Of a DNA stretch of 64,000 bases, positions 32,328 to 40,813 are shown one piece after another. Position numbers and translations under genes: made by a program. This DNA is from Solirubrobacter deserti. GTDB lineage: Bacteria > Actinomycetota > Thermoleophilia > Solirubrobacterales > Solirubrobacteraceae. Within the stretch, counting starts at the first letter, position 1, and each line of letters starts with the position of its first letter. Below the pieces are notes generated by a model. That model did no database searches and was not told where the DNA came from. It saw nothing but the letters and a program-made list of their open reading frames with translations. The stretch is from positions 1 to 64,000 of the forward strand of contig NZ_QPKJ02000002.1 in the NCBI RefSeq assembly GCF_003344625.1, given 5' to 3'.

Positions 32328-35300
32328 ATGGTCACACGACGTGCTTCCGGCGCGCGGCTTCGGCGTGCCGGCGTTACGTGCGCGGTGGCGCTCGCGGGTT
32401 TGACCGCGGTCGCCCCGTCAGCTGCACACGCACAGGGCCCCGGTGACGGCAAGCGGGTGATGCTCTACACGGGCACCACCGGTTTCCGTCACACCGACGG
32501 CATCAACAACGGCCGGCCCGTGATCCAGGCCAAGCTCACCGAGCTCGGGTACACGGTCGACTGGGAGGACTGCAGCGCGCGGTCGGCGGCGGGCGTCGAG
32601 CCCACGGCCAACAACTGCAACCACGCGCAGAAGAACCCGCGCATCTTCAGCGCCGAGAACCTCGCGCGCTACGACGCCATCGTGTTCTTGAACATGTCAT
32701 GGTCGTGGAACACCAACAACCCCGGCCCGCTGCTCGACCAGGACGCGCAGAAGAACGCGCTGATCGGCTTCGTGCAGAACGGCGGTGGCATCGCCTCCAT
32801 CCACAACGCGACCGACGCCGGTGCCGGCAAATCGGTGTGGGACTGGTGGGACGGCGGCCCGAACTCGGTGATCGGCACCACGATGCCCGGTCACTCACGC
32901 AACAGCACCACGACGAACCTCGCCACGGTGCAGACGGCCGACAACAACCACCTCTCGACGCGCGATCTGCCTGACACATGGCAGATCGGCGACGAGCACT
33001 ACAACTACCTCAACAACGTCCGCGGTGGACACCACGTGCTCGCCACGCTCGACGAGCGCACGTATGACCCGGGCGTCAACGCCCGTGGGCAGGACCACCC
33101 GATCACGTACTGCAAGCTCTACGACGGCAGCAACGTCAACGACGGCACGGCGACCACGCGCGCGTACCGTGACGGTCGCACCTGGGTCACCGGCATGGGC
33201 CACAACGGCATCCGGTACACCGAGAACGACGGCAACAACGACATGGTCAAGATGATGGTCGGCGGCATCCGCTGGGTCGCCGGCGAGGGCCGCAAGTCCG
33301 ACTGCTCGGGCACCGTGTGGTCGAGCTTCTCGCGCCAGGTGCTCGTCTCCGACGCCATCAATCCGATCGGCATCGACGTGGCCCCGGACGGCAAGGTCTA
33401 CTGGTCCGAGATCGGCCAGCCCATGGGCCTGGAGTCCACCGGCTACATCAAGATGCACGACCCGAAGGGCGAGCCGAACAACAAGACCACGGTCGCCTCG
33501 ATCCCGACGCGCGCCGACCACGGCTCCTCCGAGGACGGTGTCCTCGGCATGTCCCTGCAGCCCGGCTTCGACCTCACCAAGCCGGACAAGCGGCACGTCT
33601 TCGTCTACTACTCCCCGCGCAACCCGGCATGGCCCATGGAGGGCAACGTCCAGGTCGTCGGCTACAACCAGATCAGCCGCTTCACCCTCACCGAGGACGG
33701 CTCGGCGGTCATGCCGGGCTCCGAGCGCGTGATCCTGCGCGTCCCCAAGGCCAAGATCGTCGGCGCGCCGTCCGGCCACCCGGGCGGCCCGACCAACGGC
33801 GGCCCCGGCCACGTCGGCGGCGCCGGCCTGGACTTCGACTCGGCGGGCAACCTGTACCTGGGCATCGGTGACGACGTGTCCCCGAACGCCACGGGCCACG
33901 ACCGCTTCCAGCCGATGGACTACCGCTCGGCCGAGCGCTGGGACGCCCGCAAGACCTCCGCCAACACCGCGGACCTCCGCGGCAAGGTGCTCCGCATCGC
34001 GCCGAAGATGGGCGAGATCGCGGCGGACGCGGCGCCCGAGCTGGGCGCCACCTACGACGTGCCGGAGGGCAACCTGTTCCCGGTCGGCTCGGCGAACGCG
34101 CGGCCCGAGATCTACGCGATGGGCTTCCGCCAGCCGTTCACGCTGCACACGGACCCGGCGAACCCGGGCCTGGTGGGCGTGGGCGAGTACTGCAACGACG
34201 CTCGTACCGACCGCGAGGATCGCGGCTTCGCCGGCGTCTGCGAGTGGAACCTGGTGGACAAGCCCGCGAACCACGGCTGGCCGTTCTGCGCCGGCGACAA
34301 CTCGGCCCCGAACACGGCGACGCGCTGGGACTACCAGAACGCGCGCTCGACGGGCCAGAAGTACGACTGCTCGCTCGACCAGATCCCGTCCGACATCAAC
34401 TGGGCGCCCGAGGGCCAGGCTCCGGCGCCGGCCACGTTCCAGGGCCGTCACCAGATCCCCAAGCCCGAGAAGGCGACGATCTGGAAGAAGTACGACGAGG
34501 CCACGGCCGGCAAGCAGAACCCCGCCGACTTCGGTGACCTCGGCAAGGGCGGCATGCAGCCGATCGCCGGCCCGATCTACCGCTACGACGCCTCCTCGGC
34601 GTCCGCCGGCGCGTTCCCGCGCTACTACGACGGCGCGTGGCTGATCAACAACCGCGGCACCAACGACGGCTTCTGGAAGGAAGTCCGCCTGCGGCAGGAC
34701 AACAACCAGATGCTGCGCGTCAACGACTGGCTGCCGCCCAACGCGGCCGGCTCGGACACGGCCAGCCTCAACAGCATGGTGATCGGCACGCAGTTCGGTG
34801 CCGACGGCGCGCTGTACATGTCCCGCTACGCCGTCGGCTGCTGCCGCAACAACAACACGATCCCGACGCAGATCGTGAAGATCTCGTTCAACGTCTACGA
34901 CGAGACGACGGCGCCGAGCGCCACGGCCGAGCTCGACCCGGCTCTGCCGGGTGAGGGCCGCGCCTATCCGGGCCCGGTCACGGTCAAGCTCAACGCGACG
35001 GACGCCGCCGCCGAGGGTGACGCCAACCCGGTCTCCGGCCTCGCCGGCATCGAGTACCGCAGCGTCAAGGACGGCGTCGCCGGCGATTGGACGACGCTCT
35101 CGAACGCCGCGGGCGGCAACACGTTCGCCGGCTCGGCGCGCATCGAGGGCCAGGGCGCGTACAGGATCGAGTACCGCGCGATCGACAAGGCGGGCAACCG
35201 CAGCGCGGTCAAGACGATCGCGTTCAGCATCATCCACCCGGTCGACGTGGAGGGCAACGTCACGGCCACGGTCCCGACCGTGCTCGGCCTGACGTTGTCG

Positions 35301-35663
35301 GCGCCGACGACGCTCGGCGCGTTCACGCCGGGCGTGACCAAGGACTACGCGACGGAGACCAAGGCGCGGGTGACCGTGACCACGGGCGACGCCGCGCTGT
35401 CGGTCGTCGATCGCGCGAGCGAGAACGCCGGCCGCATGGTCAACGGGTCCGTGGCGCTGCCGCGGCCGCTCGAGGTGAGCGCCGCGGGCGGGGCCTTCAG
35501 CCCGATCAGCGGCTCGCCGGTCCTGCTCAAGAGCTGGACCGCGCCGACCTCGATCGAGGACGTGCCGGTGACCGTGAAGCAGTCGATCCTGGAGACCGAC
35601 CCGCTGCGGGCCGGCACCTACGGGAAGACGCTGACCTTCACGTTGTCGACGACCACCCCGTAG
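32328..35663 (+). CDS. Secreted ThuA and glucose/sorbosone-dehydrogenase-like protein
   Basis: 1111 residues; ATG 32328 after AGGAGGAGAG. Domains: signal peptide 1-36 (ends SAAHAQ); ThuA domain about 42-325 (RVMLYTGTTGFRH, YDAIVFLNMSW, FVQNGGGIASIHNATDA, MPGHSR, ITYCKLYDGSN); beta-propeller of the glucose/sorbosone dehydrogenase class about 340-875 (PIGIDVAPDGKVYWSE, GGAGLDFDSAGNLYLGIGDD, PEIYAMGFRQPFTLH, NHGWPFC); Ig-like/chitobiase-type part about 885-975; and a C-terminal domain about 985-1111 shared with the next gene. Likely an extracellular sugar-oxidising or sugar-binding enzyme using PQQ; cofactor use is inferred. Its own promoter is upstream. Confidence 0.88.
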   Translation: MVTRRASGARLRRAGVTCAVALAGLTAVAPSAAHAQGPGDGKRVMLYTGTTGFRHTDGINNGRPVIQAKLTELGYTVDWEDCSARSAAGVEPTANNCNHAQKNPRIFSAENLARYDAIVFLNMSWSWNTNNPGPLLDQDAQKNALIGFVQNGGGIASIHNATDAGAGKSVWDWWDGGPNSVIGTTMPGHSRNSTTTNLATVQTADNNHLSTRDLPDTWQIGDEHYNYLNNVRGGHHVLATLDERTYDPGVNARGQDHPITYCKLYDGSNVNDGTATTRAYRDGRTWVTGMGHNGIRYTENDGNNDMVKMMVGGIRWVAGEGRKSDCSGTVWSSFSRQVLVSDAINPIGIDVAPDGKVYWSEIGQPMGLESTGYIKMHDPKGEPNNKTTVASIPTRADHGSSEDGVLGMSLQPGFDLTKPDKRHVFVYYSPRNPAWPMEGNVQVVGYNQISRFTLTEDGSAVMPGSERVILRVPKAKIVGAPSGHPGGPTNGGPGHVGGAGLDFDSAGNLYLGIGDDVSPNATGHDRFQPMDYRSAERWDARKTSANTADLRGKVLRIAPKMGEIAADAAPELGATYDVPEGNLFPVGSANARPEIYAMGFRQPFTLHTDPANPGLVGVGEYCNDARTDREDRGFAGVCEWNLVDKPANHGWPFCAGDNSAPNTATRWDYQNARSTGQKYDCSLDQIPSDINWAPEGQAPAPATFQGRHQIPKPEKATIWKKYDEATAGKQNPADFGDLGKGGMQPIAGPIYRYDASSASAGAFPRYYDGAWLINNRGTNDGFWKEVRLRQDNNQMLRVNDWLPPNAAGSDTASLNSMVIGTQFGADGALYMSRYAVGCCRNNNTIPTQIVKISFNVYDETTAPSATAELDPALPGEGRAYPGPVTVKLNATDAAAEGDANPVSGLAGIEYRSVKDGVAGDWTTLSNAAGGNTFAGSARIEGQGAYRIEYRAIDKAGNRSAVKTIAFSIIHPVDVEGNVTATVPTVLGLTLSAPTTLGAFTPGVTKDYATETKARVTVTTGDAALSVVDRASENAGRMVNGSVALPRPLEVSAAGGAFSPISGSPVLLKSWTAPTSIEDVPVTVKQSILETDPLRAGTYGKTLTFTLSTTTP

Positions 35664-35739
35664 CAGCCCGGTGAACCCCGCGTCCCGGCTTGCCGCCGGG
35701 GCGCGGGGCTCCCGCTCGACTTTTCGACAGGAGACGTAC

Positions 35740-36888
35740 TTGAGACCGCAGTACTTGCCGTGGCTGGTCGGCGCGTTGCTCGTCGCCCTCCCGGCTCCCG
35801 CCTTCGCGCAGACGGGCCCGACGCCGTCGGCGACGTTCACGCTCGGCGACGACTTCTTCCAGGACGCCGCGGGCGGGACGGGCGACACCGTCGTCAACAT
35901 CGCCGCCGGGCAGTCCGTGACGTGGCGCTCGCCCGTCGCCCCGAACAACCTCCAGGGGCACAGCGTCGACTTCTATCCCGAAAGCCCGAAGCCGTCGGTG
36001 TGCAACCAGACGGTCAAGACCGCCGATCCCGTGATCGCGCAGTTCGTCCCGCTCGACACCGACGGCGCGCCGCCGATGCCGGGCTTCCCGCAGCCGGCAG
36101 GCTGGGAGGGCTACTGCACGTTTCCCGCCGAGGGCACGTACCGGTTCTTCTGCCCGGCGCACGGCGGCATGGTCGGCTCGGTCGTGGTGACGACCGGGAC
36201 GACGCCGACGCCGACGCCGACCGCGACGCCCACAGTGACGCCGACCGCGACGCCCACGGCGACCCCGACGGCCACGCCCACCCCGACGCCGACCGCGACG
36301 CCCACGGCGACCCCGACGGCCACGCCCACCCCGACGCCGACCGCGACACCGACCGCGACGCCCACGGCGACCCCGACGGCCACGCCCACCGCCACGCCCA
36401 CAGTCGTCCCGACGGCCACGCCGACGGTCACCCCGACGGCCACGCCGGGCCCCGAGGTCGACCACACGTTCACCGCGACGGTCCCGACCGTCCTCTCGCT
36501 CGACCTCAAGACGACGACGGCCAACCTCGGCGCGATCGTCCCGGGCGTGAGCAACGTGTACGAGGCGTCGATCATGGCGACCGTCACGAGCACCGCGGGT
36601 GAGGCGACGCTCTCGGTCGCCGACGGGTCAGACGGCAGCGGCAAGCTCACCAACGGCGCCAACCGGCTGCCCAAACCGCTGGAGGTCAAGGCGGCCAACG
36701 CGGCGCAGCCCGGCGGCGCGTTCGCCCCGCTCGGCGCAAGCCCGGTGGCGCTGCTGCACTACCCGACCCAGGTCGCGGGCGACCAGGTGACGATCAGCCT
36801 CCGCCAGCCCGTCGCGGCCGAGGACCCGCTGCGCGCCGGCGCCTACGCCAAGCGCGTGGTCTTCACGCTCTCGACCACGACGCCGTAA
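35740..36888 (+). CDS. Secreted cupredoxin protein with Thr/Pro linker
   Basis: 382 residues from TTG 35740, chosen for the AGGAGA site 8 bp upstream. Signal peptide 1-23. Cupredoxin about 29-152 with copper ligands His74 (LQGHSV), Cys138, His141 and Met144 (FFCPAHGGM), i.e. a plastocyanin-like blue-copper site. Linker about 155-245 is almost only Thr, Pro, Ala and Val (TPTATPT repeats). The C-terminal ~130 residues are paralogous to the end of the upstream 1111-residue protein, down to the final FTLSTTTP. It may pass electrons from the upstream oxidase; 76 bp after it and probably cotranscribed. Confidence 0.88.
   Translation: MRPQYLPWLVGALLVALPAPAFAQTGPTPSATFTLGDDFFQDAAGGTGDTVVNIAAGQSVTWRSPVAPNNLQGHSVDFYPESPKPSVCNQTVKTADPVIAQFVPLDTDGAPPMPGFPQPAGWEGYCTFPAEGTYRFFCPAHGGMVGSVVVTTGTTPTPTPTATPTVTPTATPTATPTATPTPTPTATPTATPTATPTPTPTATPTATPTATPTATPTATPTVVPTATPTVTPTATPGPEVDHTFTATVPTVLSLDLKTTTANLGAIVPGVSNVYEASIMATVTSTAGEATLSVADGSDGSGKLTNGANRLPKPLEVKAANAAQPGGAFAPLGASPVALLHYPTQVAGDQVTISLRQPVAAEDPLRAGAYAKRVVFTLSTTTP
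36196..36447 (+). repeat. 48-bp tandem repeat coding the Thr/Pro linker
   Basis: A unit of 48 bp beginning GACCGCGACGCCCACGGCGA at 36243 recurs exactly at 36291 and partly again near 36351, within a longer CCGACGGCCACGCCC-type array. It encodes the Thr/Pro/Ala linker of the cupredoxin protein, so copy number changes would only alter linker length. Confidence 0.85.
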
Positions 36889-36959
36889 CCGATGTCGGTG
36901 GGCGCCCACGTACCCCAGCGGGCGTCCACCGACATCACCCCCGGCTATCTTCGAGCGGC

Positions 36960-38141
36960 ATGGGCGGCCGTTCGATCCTGATCGCCGCGGTGAGCGGCGC
37001 ATGCCTGTTCGCGCTCGGGCACACGCCCGCGAGCGCGTCCACCGTCGTCTTCCAGTGCGCGGAGGCGGTGTGCGCCGTCGACCCGGACACGGGTGAGAAG
37101 CCGCGCCAGCTCGCGCCCGCGGGCCGCGTCGCGGGCGTCACGCGCGACGGTGTGACGGCGTCCTGGGTGGATCCCTCCGGCGCGCTCGTCAAGGCGCCGG
37201 TGGCGGGCGGCGCGCCCGCGCCGATCGGCTTCAACGGATCGGTGGTCAACCAGCCGCTGATGTCCCCGGACGGCTCGCGCTACCTCTGGTGGTACAACGG
37301 CCCCGACGGGTTCGGCGGGCTCAACGCGGTGTGGGTGCGCCGGCTCACGGTCGGCGCGGCCGAGAGCGAGGGCGTCGGCTTCTGCTCGTACTGCGTGATC
37401 TCGCACGGCTGGCTCGGCAACACCGCGATCGGTGCGCTGCCCGCGGACACGCGCCCCGGCGAGCCGTCGAAGGTGTGCACGATGGCGAGCCCGGCCGAGG
37501 CGCCGCAGGTCTCCGGCACGTGCGTGGCGCCAATCGCGGCCGACACGCGCGGCGGCGTCGGCTTCCCGGGCGCGAACGCTGCCGGCACCGAGCTCGTGGC
37601 CGTGCTCACGCCGGGGGAGGGGACCGGCATCAAGGGCAGGATCGTCCGCTACTCGCTCGCGAACGGCGCGGCGATGGGCGACGTCACCGCCGGCACGACG
37701 GACACGACGCCCGTGTTCTCGCCCGAGGGCGACCGCGTCGCGTTCGACCGCGACGGCCAGATCGTGATCAAGGACCTGACCGGCGCGGGCACCGAGCGCG
37801 TGCTGGCGGCCGGCTCCTACCCGCACTGGGGTGGGGCGCGGACCGTCGTGGGGCCGGCGCTGCGCTCGAGCTCGCTGCGCTACCGGGGTGGGAAGATCGC
37901 CGTGCGCGTCGCCTGCACGGGCACCGCGACCTGCCGCGGCACGCTCCGCATCAAGCGCGGCAAGACGACCGTCGGCTCGCGCGCCTACCGCGTCGCCGGC
38001 GGCAGGTCCGGCACGGTCACGGTCAAGCCGTCACGGCGCGGCGGGCGAGCGCTGGGCTCGCGCCGCTCGCAGACCGTGTCCGTGCAGCTGAAGCCGTCCA
38101 CCGGCGAAGCGGTCACCAAGTCGCTCAAGCTCCGGCGCTAG
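36960..38141 (+). CDS. Secreted TolB/PD40-like propeller protein
   Basis: 393 residues. Signal peptide 1-26 (SILIAAVSGACLFALGHTPASA). A run of propeller-like strands includes MSPDGSRYLWWYN and VFSPEGDRVAFDRDGQIVI (PD40/WD40-like). The last ~100 residues (YRGGKIAVRVACTGTATCRG, TLRIKRGKTTVGSRAYRV) form a basic Ig-like/bacterial surface domain with two Cys. Role unknown; follows the cupredoxin gene on the same strand. Confidence 0.75.
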   Translation: MGGRSILIAAVSGACLFALGHTPASASTVVFQCAEAVCAVDPDTGEKPRQLAPAGRVAGVTRDGVTASWVDPSGALVKAPVAGGAPAPIGFNGSVVNQPLMSPDGSRYLWWYNGPDGFGGLNAVWVRRLTVGAAESEGVGFCSYCVISHGWLGNTAIGALPADTRPGEPSKVCTMASPAEAPQVSGTCVAPIAADTRGGVGFPGANAAGTELVAVLTPGEGTGIKGRIVRYSLANGAAMGDVTAGTTDTTPVFSPEGDRVAFDRDGQIVIKDLTGAGTERVLAAGSYPHWGGARTVVGPALRSSSLRYRGGKIAVRVACTGTATCRGTLRIKRGKTTVGSRAYRVAGGRSGTVTVKPSRRGGRALGSRRSQTVSVQLKPSTGEAVTKSLKLRR

Positions 38142-39937
38142 TAGGCGGCAGCTGACTCCTCGCCGCGGCCCAGCGCGGTCATCATCGTCCGCGCCTGGGT
38201 CTCGATCCCGCCCAGGGCGGCTTCCAGCGCCGCGAAGTTGCCCTCGAAGGTCCTGAGCTGCTCGATCGCGCTCACGAGCGGCTCGGCCTCCTCGTCCGGG
38301 AACCGGAACCGCTGGTAGCCGTGCACCGGCCGCTCGCGGTGGGCGACGATCTGCGCGACCTGCTGCTGCAGGCCCGCGGCGTCGGTCCCGAAGCCGGCTC
38401 GCGCGCCGTTGCCCATCGCCAGCACTTCGCGCACGGCCGAGGTCACGGTCATCACGGTGGCGAACCGCTCCTTGCCCTTGCCGGGCGCCGACCTCGCCGC
38501 CTTGGGGTCGCGCTGTGCGGCCTCGTCGAGCTGCTGGCCGAGCAGCAGGTACGCGCCCTGGCGCGCGTGCAGACGGTTCTTGAGCGCGCGGGCGTGGTGC
38601 TCGAACGCGTCGACCGCGGCGCTGAATGTCTGCAGCGCCTGCGACACGCCGAGCGACTCCGCCACGGCCCGGTGGCCGGCGACCTCGTTCTCCAGCGTCT
38701 GGAGGTGCCTGCGGATCTTCTTGAGCTCGTCGAAGTAGTAGATCTGCGCGGCGGTCTCCATCACGTCGCCGGCACTCGTCGGGACGCTCAGGCCGGTCGC
38801 ACCGGAGGCCGCGGCGTACGCCTCCTGCGCGCCCGCCGGGACGCCGCCCTCGCCGACCGTCAGCGAGAAGGTCAGCGGGTCGCGCGAGACGCCGGGCGCG
38901 CCCACGCCGTCCATCGCGCCGCGCAACCCGCCGCCCTCGGTCGCGCCCGTCACCCCGACGCCCATCACGGCCATCGACACGTCGATGGCCTGCCCGACCT
39001 GCTTCCAGGTACCGATGTTCGTCTCGATCTGGCTCTGGCGCTGCGCGTCCGCTGCACCCTCCTGCTGGACCTCGGCGGCGCGATCGAGCACGAGCGTGCG
39101 CTGCACGCCCGTCCAGGCGGCCGCCATTGTGGTCTGCGCCACCGTCAGCTCGCCGGTCGCGTCCGCGACCTGCTGGTCGGCCGCGGGCACGCTGAGCGCG
39201 CCCGCGCTGCCCTTGAGCTGCGTCTTCTCCGCGACCGCCTGCGCCTCCTTGAGGCTGTCGATCACGGCCGTGCTCATCGCTTCGGGCGAGCTGACGCCGA
39301 GCATCTCCTGCATCGCCTCCAGCCGGGCCAGCGAGACGAACATCTGGTTCGCGCGCGGCACGCCGGCGTTGAACCGCTCGCACAAGCGCTGCTCGGTCGC
39401 GCGGTCGCCGATCAGCTGCTCGACGTGCTTGCCGCAGTCCGTGGCGCGCTCGGTCCACACCTGCGTGAAGTGCGGGAACGTGGCGTCGCCGGCTTCCTCG
39501 CGCGCCTGCTGCTCGTGGCCGGAACGCGTGCGGATCTGCGCGTCCAGCGTGGCCACGTGCGGACGCACGGTCGAGAGATGGGAGTCCTGGTAGTAGGCCA
39601 GCGACCGGCCGGAGGCGGCGGGCACCGCCTCCAGCATCTGCAGCGTCCAGCCCTTGTCGCCGGGCGCGAGCGTGTCGTTCTCCGCGGCGGCGGGCCCGGG
39701 CAGGTAGGTCACGTCGCGGCCGTCGCCGCCGACGCTGGCCGTGGCGTCGGGCGCCTTGAAGCGCGCCAGCATCCGGCTCACCGCCGCGTTGCCCGCGCCC
39801 TGCTGGAGGGCGAGCAGCGAGTGCGGCGCCAGCCCCGGGCGCACCGGGTCCAGCACGGCCGTCTCGCCCCGCGGCGCGGTCCGCCCTTCCTGCTGCTCGT
39901 CACGCGCGCGCTCGGCGCGCCAGGGGTCTGCCCTCAC
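38138..39937 (-). CDS. Large helical protein with an eCIS-associated N-terminal motif
   Basis: 599 residues, GTG 39937 with a GAGAGGA site. No signal peptide. Residues 41-57, LLALQQGAGNAAVSRML, match the (L)xLQRxxGNxAVxRL(L) motif found near the N-terminus of DUF4157 proteins and of cargo associated with extracellular contractile injection systems (eCIS) in actinobacteria. The remainder is soluble, mainly helical and coiled-coil (many ELKKIRRHLQTLENEV and ALKNRLHARQGAYLLLGQQL stretches), with no enzymatic motif. No eCIS sheath, tube or baseplate gene is in the window, so loading is inference. Ends 3 bp inside the converging TolB-like gene. Confidence 0.7.
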   Translation of the reverse strand: MRADPWRAERARDEQQEGRTAPRGETAVLDPVRPGLAPHSLLALQQGAGNAAVSRMLARFKAPDATASVGGDGRDVTYLPGPAAAENDTLAPGDKGWTLQMLEAVPAASGRSLAYYQDSHLSTVRPHVATLDAQIRTRSGHEQQAREEAGDATFPHFTQVWTERATDCGKHVEQLIGDRATEQRLCERFNAGVPRANQMFVSLARLEAMQEMLGVSSPEAMSTAVIDSLKEAQAVAEKTQLKGSAGALSVPAADQQVADATGELTVAQTTMAAAWTGVQRTLVLDRAAEVQQEGAADAQRQSQIETNIGTWKQVGQAIDVSMAVMGVGVTGATEGGGLRGAMDGVGAPGVSRDPLTFSLTVGEGGVPAGAQEAYAAASGATGLSVPTSAGDVMETAAQIYYFDELKKIRRHLQTLENEVAGHRAVAESLGVSQALQTFSAAVDAFEHHARALKNRLHARQGAYLLLGQQLDEAAQRDPKAARSAPGKGKERFATVMTVTSAVREVLAMGNGARAGFGTDAAGLQQQVAQIVAHRERPVHGYQRFRFPDEEAEPLVSAIEQLRTFEGNFAALEAALGGIETQARTMMTALGRGEESAAAY

Positions 39938-40018
39938 GGTGGTCCTCTCGCCGGGTGGTCATGACCCAAGACGCACGCCGCGCCCGTCGCCTTACGGCGC
40001 TGCGAGGATGTGCCGCCC

Positions 40019-40810
40019 ATGGATCGCACGCTCGCCGCCAACGCGCGCCGGAACGCGAACGGCGGGCTGCGCCGGCTGTGGCGCTGGCGCTCGGCGCGCG
40101 ACGCCGCGTGGACGCTGCTCGACCGCCACGTCGCCCGCGGCGCCACGGTGGCCGTCGTGGGCGCGGGCAACGGGCACGACCTGCCGCTGCGCCGGCTCGG
40201 CCGCCGCGCGGGGCGCCTGGATCTGATCGACCTGGACGCCGCGGCGCTGCGCGGCACCCAGCGCCGGCTGTTGCTCACCGGCGTGCGCGCCCGGACGATC
40301 ACGCAGGACGTGACGGGCGGCGCGGCCGAGGCGATCGTCCGCGCCGTCGTCGGGGGCCGGTCGGTGCGGGTGCCGCCGGCGCCGCAGACGATCGGACGCC
40401 CGCCGTACGACGTCGTGATCGCCGACCAGTTCCTGAGCCAGCTGCTCTATCCGGCGCTGTCGGACTCGCAGCTGAGCCGTCGCTTCCAGGCCGCGGCGCT
40501 GCGTGCGCACGGCCAGTCGCTGACCAACGCGGTGGTGCGCGACCTGCTGATCGCCGGCGCGCTGGTGGTCCTGATCGAGGACGTGCTGGGCTGGTGGGAA
40601 GGCCACGTCCAGCCGTTCACGCTCGAGGAGGTGCTGGCTGCGCCGGAACCGCTGGGGCTGATGGAACGAGGCCGCCAGCCGCGCGGGTGCGACGGGCGGG
40701 CGGCGCTCGCGGCGGCGGGCGCGCAGGTCGTCGACCGCGCCGTCTGGCAGTGGCCGTTCCGGGACGGCACGGACTATCTCGTATGCGCGACCGTCGCCGT
40801 CAGCGGTTGA
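40019..40810 (+). CDS. Methyltransferase-like (Rossmann) protein
   Basis: 263 residues from ATG 40019; GTG 40010 is possible. VAVVGAGNGHDLPLRRLG is a SAM-binding motif I variant, LDLIDLDAAALRGTQ motif II with the acidic residue binding the ribose. The later part (YDVVIADQFLSQLLYPAL and LIEDVLGWWEGHVQPFTLEEVL) resembles unusual class I methyltransferases. Substrate unknown. Starts 82 bp after the eCIS-motif gene's start, facing away. Confidence 0.7.
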   Translation: MDRTLAANARRNANGGLRRLWRWRSARDAAWTLLDRHVARGATVAVVGAGNGHDLPLRRLGRRAGRLDLIDLDAAALRGTQRRLLLTGVRARTITQDVTGGAAEAIVRAVVGGRSVRVPPAPQTIGRPPYDVVIADQFLSQLLYPALSDSQLSRRFQAAALRAHGQSLTNAVVRDLLIAGALVVLIEDVLGWWEGHVQPFTLEEVLAAPEPLGLMERGRQPRGCDGRAALAAAGAQVVDRAVWQWPFRDGTDYLVCATVAVSG

Positions 40811-40813
40811 GGC

